From NCBI GenBank assembly GCA_029891385.1, contig CM057228.1, forward strand, positions 84,618,964-84,682,963: DNA of 64,000 nucleotides, read 5' to 3'. The notes under the pieces are model-generated. The model made no database searches, was not told the DNA's origin, and saw nothing but the letters and a program-made list of their open reading frames with translations. Origin of the DNA: Erythroxylum novogranatense. Lineage: Eukaryota > Streptophyta > Magnoliopsida > Malpighiales > Erythroxylaceae. This document shows, one piece after another, positions 44,199 to 55,176 of the stretch. Position 1 is the stretch's first letter, and each line of letters starts with the position of its first letter. The translations under genes were made by a program, and so were the position numbers.

Positions 44199-47100
44199 TG
44201 TTGGGCCCCGAAATTTTTTTTATTTTATTTGAATTATTTATTTATGGATTTATTCGTTAATTATTTATTTTGTCTTAATTGATTTAATTAGGTGTGTATA
44301 TAGATATACTTTATGTTGGGCTTGGAAATTTGAAGTTAGAAATTAAGTGTAGAGTTAGAACTTAAAAGTTAGAAGAATGGGCTTTGAGTTTAAGTGGTTA
44401 GTGTAGTGGGCTTGTAGTTATAAGAGAGGAGAGCCCAAAGGAAGGGAGGAGAGCTTTAGGAGAGCTCAAAACTATGTAGTTTTGATGGGAGGCTTTAAGT
44501 TAAAGCTAATGACTTAAGTGAATTGGAGAGGAGTAGAGAAGTGTCGTAGAACCCAAAGGAGAATAGAAGAAAAACGTGAGCAACCAAAGGAAAGGAGACT
44601 TTCGGCCAAGGAGAGGAAGGAGAGCCAGTAGGAGGCTTGAGGAAAGGAGAAAGAAGAAGAAAAGTGAAGAAAAATCAAGTTGTAAGGTAGCTACCATCTC
44701 CCTTAGTAGGGTTTGAAAATGGGATGAAATGGAGCTTAGGGTTTGTGTAAAGTTTGAAGGGAGAGGTGAGATCTATGGGTTTTTGTGTTTCCCTAAGCTA
44801 GGGTTTGGTTGTTTTAGCTTAAATGGGCTATGGGTAGGTTAGGTTTAAGACTTCGTTATCGATTTATCGATTCTTGAATGCTTCGACTTTTCCAATGAGT
44901 CTCGGAATGTGTTTTATTGAAGGAACCAAGGAAACCTCACTCAAGAGAGAGAGGAAGAGCGATCGTGAATCCGGTTCCGACGATAGGTGGGTAACATCTT
45001 TATAGTTATTGTGTAATGGGCAAAGCAATATGTGTGCTATCTTTGTTATACTATGTGCATATTGAAAATGAAATTTTGTGTTTTGAGAGGAAAGAATGGA
45101 ACTTTGATGTTTTGAAAGAGTGAGATAAGCATAAAATGTGAATCTTGTGTTTTGATATGTAAGCATATTGATTGTGTTTGGTAGAGAGAACCCTTTGTGA
45201 AGTCACGTGCGTTGACCCCATAGCCTTCTCCATTTGCCCGCTTGGGCTTACGAGATCAGCGGACTCGATGTGCTCCTGATAAACTTCGGTTTCGGTGTGT
45301 GTATGGAACTCTCGAGCCAATTGTGTGCATTTCATCATTTATAAGTGTTTATGATGCATAATATGGGTTTTAATTGCAAGATGATTCTATGTTATGCCTT
45401 ATGTGATGAGTTGAGTAAATTGTGGGTTATGTGATAAAGTTGAGTTTCAACCTATTATGTAAATTGCTAATGCTTTGGATTATTAATTGTGTGCGTGTGG
45501 CTCATTATGTGATGGCTATAAATTTGTTAGCCACTGAGCCGTGTTAGCTCACCTATTCTCCCTCCTCAGGTGCAAATCAAAGTTGAACTCGGAACCTTGC
45601 AAAAGCTTCGGGCATCGCTCCAAGAAATTTAGGAACTTTTGTATTAAGTTAGTAACTAGCTTTTGGGAATAGCTTTGTAAGCATATTGATCATTGAGCAT
45701 CTCATCTTTGGTATTTTGTACTTGATTTTGATGAATATGCCAATATGTAACCAAAGCTATGCATGAATCTTGTTATGATTTTGAAATGAGAATGAGAGCT
45801 CTAGTACTCTCTTTATGTGAATTGGCTAATTTGTGTACTGTGTATGGCCTTGGAAAGGCATGTGTATGATTTTGAGTATTATTGTTATATGAGTTTGGTT
45901 GGGTTTTGGCCATGGAAAAGGTCGCTGGTATGTTGTTATGGTCTATGTGCTGTTGAAGAGTATAGTGCTGCAGAATCTGGGCTAAAGTGTTCATGTGAGA
46001 ATTTTGAGTTTGTTGTGTTTGCTGAAATTTCTGGGTTGGTATAGGTAGAATGGGAGTACTGAGACTTGTTGAAAGTGTTAGCCGGGCAGTAGAGCTCTCC
46101 TAGGAGGTTTTATGAGCTATTTAAGAGGTATTAAATTGGTAGGTATGAGTCGTTGGATTTAAATGTAGGTGCTGTCCAAGTGACAGATTGTCAGGCAGAG
46201 CTTTGAGTCTACTTTTGACCCTCATAGAGTTGGAATATAGGTTGGTGGTCTTCATGAAAGTTGTAGATAATTCTTTTACCTTTCCATAGACACTAAGTTT
46301 GTTAAATTTGGAGTTCTGGGTCAAAAGTTATGGAGGTCGCAAGTCTAGAGCTGTTTGTGGAGAGCTAGTCGATCGGTCTTTGAGTAAAATTTGGATTTCC
46401 TTAATGGCCGAGTTTGTCCTTAATTCCTTCTTAAAAAATGTAGATTTTTCTTCTAGGTTTCCAACGCTTCTGACAGTGCCTGATTTGGAGCTTGGAGTCA
46501 AAAGTTATTGAGGTTAGAAGTCTGATAGGTCGGATCGCCGAGCAGGTCGCTCGGCTCGGCACGCGAGCGCCCAAGGCGCTCGGCAGGCCGAGCGACTAGC
46601 GCTCGCCCGCGCGGGCGAGCGACGAGCTGGTCGCTCGACCCTCGGCCATGCCGAGCTAGCTCGTCTTTTGGGGGTCGGTTTTGGCCGACCGACCCCTCTC
46701 CCTTCTTTTGGCCATAACTTTTTGCACAGACCTCCGATTGAGCTGATTTTCGAATCGATGGTTTTCTAAGAACTTTTTCTATCTTTATACACTTAAATTT
46801 TCATTTTTTATTTTAAATTGAAAAAGGTGATTTGAAACAAAGTGTGAAGATCGGCTGATTCTTTCTGATTATACTTCACAAATTTTTAAATATCTGGAGC
46901 TATAGGGCTCGGGTTGAGGCGATTCTTGTTTTACATGAAACTAGAGACATAAATCTACACTTTTTATGAAGGAGCCGATCAGTAATTTTGCCTCTAAAGT
47001 TTTCAAATATTTACATGAAGTCGGTAGAGGGGCTGTTTTCACTGTTTTCTTTAAGATAGTATTTTTGCCATAACTTCTTCATTTCAAATCCGAATTGAAC

Positions 47101-47265
47101 GATTTCGGTGGCGTTAGAATTGTGAGATCAAGGGTAACATTTTATTAAAAAGCCAATCCAAAATTTTCTATTAAAAGTTTCTCTAATTGTGGTCGGTTTG
47201 TGTTTAGTTTGGGTCTTCCATGCTTATATGGGTTAGAATGTTGGGCCTCGGGACGAGGTCCAACA
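44199..47265 (+). repeat. Element E 5' LTR
   Basis: 3,067 bp. It has the same module order as A's LTR (purine-rich stretch, donor-like and acceptor-like sites, ATGAAAGTTGTAG module near 46254), but the TGACGTCA array is replaced by a CGCTCGGC-rich array (46534-46700). It has no (TA)n expansion. No gene is seen; open stretches at 45817-46044 and 46299-46511 recur in the other LTR without known domains. Confidence 0.9.
46534..46700. repeat. CGCTCGGC/GCGAGCG array in element E LTR, left
   Basis: GC-rich inverted units (GGTCGCTCGGC, GCGCTCGGCAGGCCGAGCG, GCGCTCGCCCGCGCGGGCGAGCG, CGGTTTTGGCCGACCG) able to form stems. It lies just before the CTTCTTTTGGCCATAACTTTTT block, as the array of A does. The right LTR copy (54414-54604) has 26 extra bases. 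Confidence 0.88.
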
Positions 47266-47268
47266 TTG

Positions 47269-47282
47269 TTTAATATCGAGCT
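47269..47282 (+). other. Degenerate primer binding site of element E
   Basis: TTTAATATCGAGCT lies where A has TTTGGTATTAGAGCTT. Several mismatches to the iMet-type site would weaken priming, unless they are sequence errors. 47283-47459 is leader. Confidence 0.6.
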
Positions 47283-47459
47283 TAGGCTTACTCTTAGGCT
47301 TAAAATGTATAGTAGGGAACATTGTTTTGTATGTGATTAAATGTTTACCTTATGAATTGATTGTTTGCATTACGTGACATGCATATCATGCATACATATA
47401 GTAACTAAGCTTAAAAATGAATTGTAGCTAATCACTAGTATTTTCATTGAAGGAGTAAG

Positions 47460-49100
47460 ATGCCACCTCGTAGAAGGACACGAGGAGTCCTGCAAGGTTC
47501 AATTGCACTGACTCTCCACCAAGAGCGGAGAGTACCGATGAGTCGAGAGCCGGAGTGGTGAGGCTTCTCGAGGCGGGGTAGTGAGCCCTCCGATCTCGAG
47601 GACGCGATCGCCTAGTCGGTCGAGACAAGTGCTGCTCTTGATCCGAGATTATTCGAGCATTTACCCAAGCATTCGTTCGGGCTATGGGTCAAATGCCACG
47701 AGCTCTAGTTCTACCCTAAGAGGGGAAGACAGTTTGATAAGGTGAGGAAATGCAGGCGGTGGATTTCCATGGGACCACGGATCCAGGAAGCTGAGACTGG
47801 TTGAGGAAGGCGAGAAATCTTGGATCGGATGGAGTCGAGGATGATGAGAGGGTAGTCTATCTTGCCATCTGCTTGAGGTGATGCTTTACCTTTGGTGGGA
47901 GACCGTGCTAGGGAGTCGACGAGACCGGTCGGGTGACATGGGAGACTTCTGTTGTCTTCGAGGAAGAAGTATTTATCTGAAGTGTACATTCAAAGTGAGC
48001 GAGAGAGTTCTGAGCCTCACCCGGAGGAGATGAATGTTCTTGAGTATGGCGCCGGTTTACTCGATTATCGAGGTATCTTGCAGATATGATGTTTAGTGAA
48101 GCGCCAAGTGCCGCCGATTTGAGTGGTGCACCTAACTATCGAGAGAAAAGGTAGTGGTGCAGAACACATGATTTCAATGACTAGTTGAAGCGGCTCGAGG
48201 TTGAGAACATTGAAAATATCAAGAGTGCGATCGGCAGGAAGAGAAAGGGAGAAGCGATTCGGGAGGGAGGTGGTACTTAATCACGAGAGAAGTTCAGAAC
48301 CTTTCTGCTTGATCGAGGAGAGGAGCACCGGTGGGAGTTGGCCTAGATCTGCAAGGACTCACTGTTTCTCACCAAGCTTCTACGGTGGGCGGCGATAGAA
48401 GAGTAGATGGGAGAGGCCACCTCTTCCCAAGTGTGACCATTGTGGGCTTCCCATGAGGAGAATGTCATAGAAAAGACTGGAGCATGTTTCAATTGTGGGC
48501 GGAAGGACACTTAGTTAAGTTTGTCCCAGTAGGATAGAGAGAGGGATCTCAGAGGCAAGCTTCAGGAGGACAGAGGCGGTGGTGCAAAAAGTCGTGTGAC
48601 AGAAGTGGGTAGCTCTGGAGGTCTAAGAGAGATTATCCTCCAGATAGATCCGGAGGGCAAGCATCGGCCAGTGTTTGCAATGACACGAGAGGAGGCCGAG
48701 ACCGCCCAGACGTTATGGCGGGTATGGTTAAATTGTTTGATGATTATGTGCTTGCTTTGATTGATTGAGTTCTACCCATTCCTTTGTGTCTTGGGTAGAA
48801 CTATATCCAGAGGAGTTTGAGTCCATTGGATACTCCGGCGATGGTGAGTACTCAATCGGCCATTATATTGTCATCTGTCAAGTGTATAGAGATTGTGAGA
48901 TAGAGATTAGTGGAGGAAAACTTGTGGTGGATCGATGCCTTTGAAGATGGGAGGATTGGATGTGATCTTAGGTATGGACACATTAGAGAGGTATCATGTT
49001 ACTTTAGATTGTAAGCGAGAAGGCGGTGGAGTTCGAGCTAGAGGATAGCAGGAAAGTGATACTCATGGGAGATAGAAAAGTCAGTTCACCTCGGGTTATC
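47460..49100 (+). pseudogene. gag-protease of element E
   Basis: Starts at ATG 47460 (MPPRRRTRG after one frame check), equal to A's gag start. Alignment to A by eye shows small deletions every few dozen bases, often next to CA, CC or CAG. The zinc knuckle region is at about 48483-48528 and the protease TTGATTGA-TTCTACCCA block at about 48755. No open stretch is longer than about 65 codons. Were the indels real, the protein would be dead many times over. Confidence 0.85.
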
Positions 49101-50440
49101 TCGGTATGATGGCGAGAGAATGATGAGCAAGGGTGTGAGGCCTTTTGGCTTATGTGCTAGATATGGAGGCAGATAGAGGGAGGTTGGAAGACATTCCGGT
49201 GAGTCGGGAATTCCGGATGTCTTTCCGAGGAATTGCGGGACTACCTCCTCTAGGAAAATTGAGTTTCCCATCGAGCTTCATTCGAGCCTTTGCCGATCTC
49301 AATTCCACCTTATCGGATGGCTCGGTGGAATTGAAGGAGCTTAAGGAGCGATTGGAGGACCTTTTAGAGAAGGGTTATGTTAGGCCGAGTTCTTCGCCTT
49401 GGGAGCTCGGTTCTTTTGTGAAAAAGAAAGATGGGTCGTTGCGGATGTGTGTGGATTATAGGAAGTGAACCATGCCACCATTAAGAACCGATATCCGCTC
49501 CAGCGCATTGATGACTTGTTTGATCGATTGCAAGGCGAGAGTCTTTTCAAGATAGATTTGAGATCGGGTTATCATCAGTTGAGGATTAAGGAGACCGATG
49601 TGTCAAAGGCGCTTTTAGGGACGAGGTATGGCCACTTTGAGTTTTGGTTATGCCTTTCAGATTAACTAATGCTCCTGCGGTCTTTATGGATTTGATGAAT
49701 AGAGTCTTCAAGTCTTTCCTAGATCAATTTATCATTGTCTTTATTGATGATATATTGGTCTATTCTAAGAGTGATGAGGACACGAGGATCATTTGAGAGT
49801 TGCTTTAAAGACATTGAGGAAGAATGAGTTGTATGCCAAATTCGATAAATCGAATTTTGGCTAAGGGAAGTGGTATTTTGGGGCATGTGATCTCGGCGGG
49901 GAGTGCATGTGGATCCATGAAGATAGAAAGTGTGGTTAAATGGGAAGCACCTAAGAATGTAGGTGAGGTGAGGAGTTCCTTGGGATTATTTGGATACTAC
50001 GGGGAGGTTTGTGGAGGGCTTTTCTTTGATATGCTCCACTTTCCAAATTAACGAAAGAATCGAAATTTGAGTGGGTGAGGAGTGCGAGTAGTTTCGAGGA
50101 GTTGAAGAAGCGACTTACAACCGCACCGATTCGACATTGCCTTGGTGATGATGGGTACATTGTGTAAAGATGATGCCTCAGGAAGGATTAGGATGTGTAT
50201 TGATGCAAGGAGAGAAAGTGATTGCTTATGCCTCTGGCGGTTGAAGCCTTATGAGATGAACTATCCGATTCATGACTTGGAGTTGGTCGCTATAATCTTT
50301 GCATTGAAGATTTGGAGACATTATCGTATGGAGTTACCACTAGGATATTCTGAGATCATAAGAGCCTTAAATACTTGTTGAGCGTAAAGAGTGAATTTGA
50401 GGCAGAGGCGATGGTTAGAGTTACTAAAAGATTATGACTT
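49100..50440 (+). pseudogene. Reverse transcriptase and RNase H of element E
   Basis: 49145-49468 reads [10 protein letters not shown] and [14 protein letters not shown]. 49465-49665 reads [19 protein letters not shown] and [13 protein letters not shown]. The active site block [13 protein letters not shown] is readable near 49738-49778. RNase H pieces lie at 50230-50330 ([24 protein letters not shown]). Frame breaks are many. Confidence 0.85.
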
Positions 50441-51380
50441 GATGATAGATTACCATCCGGGGAAAGCTAATGTGGTAGCGGATGCTCTGAGTAGGAAGTC
50501 CACTATGGCTCACATGGAGAGTGTGTATCTTCCCTTGCTGAAGGATTTAGCCAGACTTGATGTGATCTTTGAGGCAAGATGGGCTGAGTGTATTTTGGCA
50601 AGTTTCAGGGTGAGGCCAGTGCTGAAAGAGAAGATCAAGGAATTGCAGGATCAGGATGAGTACTTGAGTAAGCTTAGGGAAGAGATAAAGAATGGCAAGC
50701 CGTCTAATGTAGAGGTAAAGGAAGATGGATTGATGGTTGTGGGTAGTAGATTGTGTGTCCCGGGCAAGTTAGAGTTGAGAGATGAGATTCTTGATGAGGC
50801 GCATAATGCTCCTTATGCAATGCATCCAGGGAGTTCTAAGATGTATCGGAATTTGAAAGAGCATTTCTGGTGGAAAGGAATGAGGAAAGATGTAGCAGAG
50901 TATGCTAAAAGATGTTTGGTGTGCCCGTGAGTTAAAGTGAACACAGCACCTTGAGCAAGCAATCCCTTGCCTATTCCGGAGTGGAAATGGGAAAAGATAA
51001 CTATGGATTTTCGATGGGATTAGAGATCTAGCAAGAAGCATGATGCAATATGAGTGATTGTGGATAGGTTGACTAAGTCACTCACTTCTTGCCAATTCAT
51101 CGATGATTCCTTGAATGTGTTGGCTAAGAAGTATGTGGATGAGGTGATTAGGCTTCATGGGATTCGAGTTTGATAGTTTCGATAGAGATCCCGGTTTACC
51201 TCGTGTTTTGGAGAGTTTGCAGGAGGCCTTGGGGACTAGATTGCATTTGATCTGACTTTCCATCCGCAGGTGATGGACGATCGGAGAGGACCATTCAGAC
51301 TTTGGAGGCAATGTTGAGGGCTTGTGCTTTGGATTTCAAAGGTTAGTGGGATGATCACTTACCTTTGATTGAGTTTGCTT
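50391..51380 (+). pseudogene. RNase H tail, integrase finger and core of element E
   Basis: 50391-50930 is the longest open part of E's pol (179 codons). It holds [20 protein letters not shown] and the integrase finger (AHNAPYAMHPGSSKMY, CLVCP). The core from 50930 to 51380 (MDF region near 51003, VDRLTK near 51063, second Asp near 51190, Glu near 51290) is recoverable only through several frame changes. Confidence 0.82.
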
Positions 51381-52053
51381 ATAATAATTCCTATCATTGG
51401 AATTGAGATGGCACCATATGAGGCTTTGTATGGTAGGAGATGTAGAACTCCTATATGTTGGGACGAGGAAGGTGAAAGAAAGCTTGTGGGGCCTGAGTTA
51501 GTGCAGGTCACAGTTGATAAAATTAAGTTGGTGAAACAGAGGCTTAAGGCAGCTCAAGATAGGATGAAGAGCTATTCGGATGCTCATAGGAAAGAGATGG
51601 AGTTTGATGTGGGTGAGAAGGTGTTTCTTCGAGCTTCTCCATGGAAGGGTGTGATGAGGTTTGGTAAGAAGGGCAAGCTTAGCCCGAGGTATATAGGCCC
51701 ATATGAGATCATTGAGAGGATTGGGCCTTTGGCTTATAAGTTAGATTTGCCATCGGAGTTGTCTAAGATTCACAATGTGTTCCATGTGTCGATGTTGAGG
51801 AGTGCAGATCGGATCCTTCAGCATATAGTTCAACCTTCGAGATTGAGTTGAGAGAGGATTTGACTTATGAGGAGCAACCAAGTGGAGATCTTGGATTCAA
51901 AGGAAAAGTGTTAAGGAATAAGATCGTGAAGTGGTTAAGGTCTTGTGGAGGAACCATTCATAGAAGAGGCAACTTGGGAACCTTTGGAAGCCGTGAGGAG
52001 AAGTATCCTACCTCTTCATGGATTCGTAAGGATTTCGAGGACGAAATTCTTTT
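51369..52053 (+). pseudogene. Integrase C-terminus and chromodomain-like tail of element E
   Basis: 51369-51851 reads APYEALYGRRCRTPICW, FDVGEKVFLRASPWKGV, RFGKKGKLSPRYIGPYEI and SKIHNVFHVSML. 51848 to about 52050 continues with REDLTYEEQP and, in another frame, the TEEATWEP-type chromodomain-like end. The polypurine tract AGGAGGGGAGAA (52054-52065) follows. Confidence 0.85.
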
Positions 52054-52066
52054 AGGAGGGGAGAAT

Positions 52067-55000
52067 TGTTGGACCCCAAAATTTTTTTTATTTTATTTGA
52101 ATTATTTATTTATGAATTTATTCGTTAATTATTTATTTTGTCTTAATTGATTTAATTAGGTGTGTATATAGATATACTTTATGTTGGGCTTGGAAATTTG
52201 AAGTTAGAAATTAAGTGTAGAGTTAGAACTTAAAAGTTAGAAGAATGGGCTTTGAGTTTAAGTGGTTAGTGTAGTGGGCTTGTAGTTATAAGAGAGGAGA
52301 GCCCAAAGGAAGGGAGGAGAGCTTTAGGAGAGCTCAAAACTATGTAGTTTTGATGGGAGGCTTTAAGTTAAAGCTAATGACTTAAGTGAATTGGAGAGGA
52401 GTAGAGAAGTGTCGTAGAACCCAAAGGAGAATAGAAGAAAAACGTGAGCAACCAAAGGAAAGGAGACTTTCGGCCAAGGAGAGGAAGGAGAGCCGTAGGA
52501 GGCTTGAGGGAAAGGAGAAAGAAGAAGAAAAAGTGAAGAAAAATCAAGTTGTAAGGTAAGCTACCATCTCCCCTTAGTAGGGTTTCGAAAATGGGATGAA
52601 ATGGAGCTTAGGGTTTGTGTAAAGTTTGAAGGGAGAGGTGAGATCTATGGGTTTTTGTGTTTCCCTAAGCTAGGGTTTGGTTGTTTTAGCTTAAATGGGC
52701 TATGGGTAGTTTAGGTTTAAGACTTTGTTATCGATTTATCGATTTTTGAATGCTTCGACTTTTCCAATGAGTCTCGGAATGTGTTTTATTGAAGGGAACC
52801 AAGAAAACCTCACTCAAGAGAGAGAGGAAGAGCAGTCGTGAATCCAGATTCCGACGATAGGTGGGTAACATCTTTATAGTTATTGTGTAATGGGCAAAGC
52901 CCTATGTGTGCTATCTTTGTTATACTATGTGCATATTGAAAATGAAATTTTGTGTTTTGAGAGGAAAGAATGGAACTTTGATGTTTTGAAAGAGTGAGAT
53001 AAGCATAAAATGTGAATCTTGTGTTTTGATATGTGAGCATATTGATTGTGTTTGGGCGAGAGAGAACCCCTTTGTGAAGTCACGTGCACGTTGACCCCCA
53101 TAGCCTTCTCCCGGCTGCCCGCTTGTGGCTTACGAGATCCGAAAACGGACTCGATGTGTTCCTGATAAACTTCGATTTCGGTGTGTGTATGGAACTCTCG
53201 AGCCAATTGTGTGCATTTCATCATTTATAAGTGTTTATGATGCATAATATGGGTTTTAATTGCAAGATGATTCTATGTTATGCCTTATGTGATGAGTTGA
53301 GTAAATTGTGGGTTATGTGATAAAGTTGAGTTTCAACCTATTATGTAAATTGCTAATGCTTTGGATTATTAATTGTGTGCGTGTGGCTCATTATGTGATG
53401 GCTATAAATTTGTTAGCCACTGAGCCGTGTTAGCTCACCCCATTCTCCTCCTCGGTGCAAATCAAAGTTGAACTCGGAACCTTGCAAAAACTTCGGGCAT
53501 CGCTCCAAGAAATTTAGGAACTTTTGTATTAAGTTAGTAACTAGCTTTTGGGAATAGCTTTGTAAGCATATTGATCATTGAGCATCTCATCTTTGGTATT
53601 TTGTACTTGATTTTGATGAATATGCCAATATGTAACCAAAGCTATGCATGAATCTTGTTATAATTTTGAAATGAGAATGAGAGCTCTAGTACTCTCTTTA
53701 TGTGAATTGGCTAATTTGTGTACTGTGTATGGCCTTGGAAAGGCATGTGTATGATTTTGAGTATTATTGTTATATGAGTTTGGTTGGGTTTTGGCCATGG
53801 AAAAGGTTGCTGGTATGTTGTTATGGTCTATGTGCTGTTGAAGAGTATAGTGCTGCAGAATCTGGGCTAAAGTGTTCATGTGGGAATTTTGAGTTTGTTG
53901 TGTTTGCTGAAATTTCTGGGTTGGTATAGGTAGAATGGGAGTACTGAGACTTGTTGAAAGTGTTAGCCGGGCAGTAGAGCTCTCCTAGGAGGTTTTATGA
54001 GCTATTTAAGAGGTATTAAATTGGTAGGTATGAGTCGTTGGATTTAAATGTAGGTGCTGTCAAGTGATGATTGTCGAGCAGAGCTTTGAGTCTACTTTTG
54101 ACCCTCATAGAGTTGGAATATAGGTCGGTGGTCTGCATGAAAGTTGTAGATAATTCTTTTACCTTTCCATAGACACTAAGTTTGTTAAATTTAGAGTTCT
54201 GGGTCAAAAGTTATGGAGGTCGCAAGTCTGGAGCTGTTTGTGGAGAGCTAGTCGATCGGTCTTTGAGTAAAATTTGGATTTCCTTAATGGCCGAGTTTGT
54301 CCTTAATTCCTTCTTGAAAAATGTAGATATTTCTTCTAGCTTTCCAACACTTCTGACCGTGTCTGATTTGGAGCTCGGAGTCAAAAGTTATTGAGGTTAG
54401 AAGTCTGATAGGTCGGATCGCCGAGCAGGTCGCTCGGCTCGGCACGCGAGCGCCCAAGGCGCTCGGCAGGCCGAGCGACTAGCGCTCGCCCGCGCGGGCG
54501 AGCGTTGCCGCTCGGCCATGCGGGCGAGCGACGAGCTGGTCGCTCGCCCCTCGGCCATGCCGAGCTAGCTCGTCGTTTGGGGGTCGGTTTTGGCCGACCG
54601 ACCCCTCTCCCTTCTTTTGGCCATAACTTTTTACACAGACCTCCGATTGAGCTGATTTTCGAATCGATGGTTTTCTAAGAACTTTTTCTATCTTTCTACG
54701 CTTAAATTTTCATTTTTTATTTTAAATTAAAAAAGGTGATTTGAAACAAAGTGTGAAGGTCGGCTGATTCTTTCTGAATATACTTCACAAATTTTTAAAT
54801 ATCTGGAGCTATAGGGCTCAGGTTGAGGCGATTCTTGTTTTACATGAAACTAGAGACATAAATCTACACTTTTTATGAAGGAGCCGATCAGTAATTTTGC
54901 CTCTAAAGTTTTCAAATATTTACATGAAGTCGGTAGAGGGGCTGTTTTCACTGTTTTCTTTAAGATAGTATTTTTGCCATAACTTCTTCATTTCAAATCC

Positions 55001-55176
55001 GAATTGAACGATTTCGGTGGCGTTAGAATTGTGAGATCAAGGGGAACATTTTATTATAAAGCCAATCCCAAATTTTCTATTAAAAGTTTCTCTAATTGTG
55101 GTCGGTTTGTGTTTAGTTTTGGGTCTTCCATGCTTATATGGGTCCGAATGTTGGGCCTCGGGGACGGGGTCCAACA
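52067..55176 (+). repeat. Element E 3' LTR
   Basis: 3,110 bp, pair of 44199-47265. In the first 480 bases only about three or four substitutions are seen, plus a few one-base indels. The array is at 54414-54604. A donor-like AAG|GTAAG is at 52556. Confidence 0.92.
54414..54604. repeat. CGCTCGGC/GCGAGCG array in element E LTR, right
   Basis: As at 46534-46700 with a 26-base extra unit (GTTGCCGCTCGGCCATGCG region, 54503-54530). Confidence 0.85.

Larger units (their letters stand above)
44199..55176 (+). mobile_element. Element E: second member of element A family, in A's 3' LTR
   Basis: 10.98 kb, flanked by CTATG on both sides (44194-44198 and 55177-55181). LTRs begin TGTTGGRCCCC and end GTCCAACA like A's. 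The LTRs are nearly identical to each other, so the insertion is young. Yet gag-pol is broken by dozens of indels, far more than in the older A. Either the sequence has errors there, or E moved with proteins supplied in trans. Confidence 0.92.

Noticed and set aside
45817..46044. Hydrophobic/Cys-containing frame repeated at 53702-53929
   Set aside because: It lies in the two LTRs of E; conservation reflects LTR identity, not coding.
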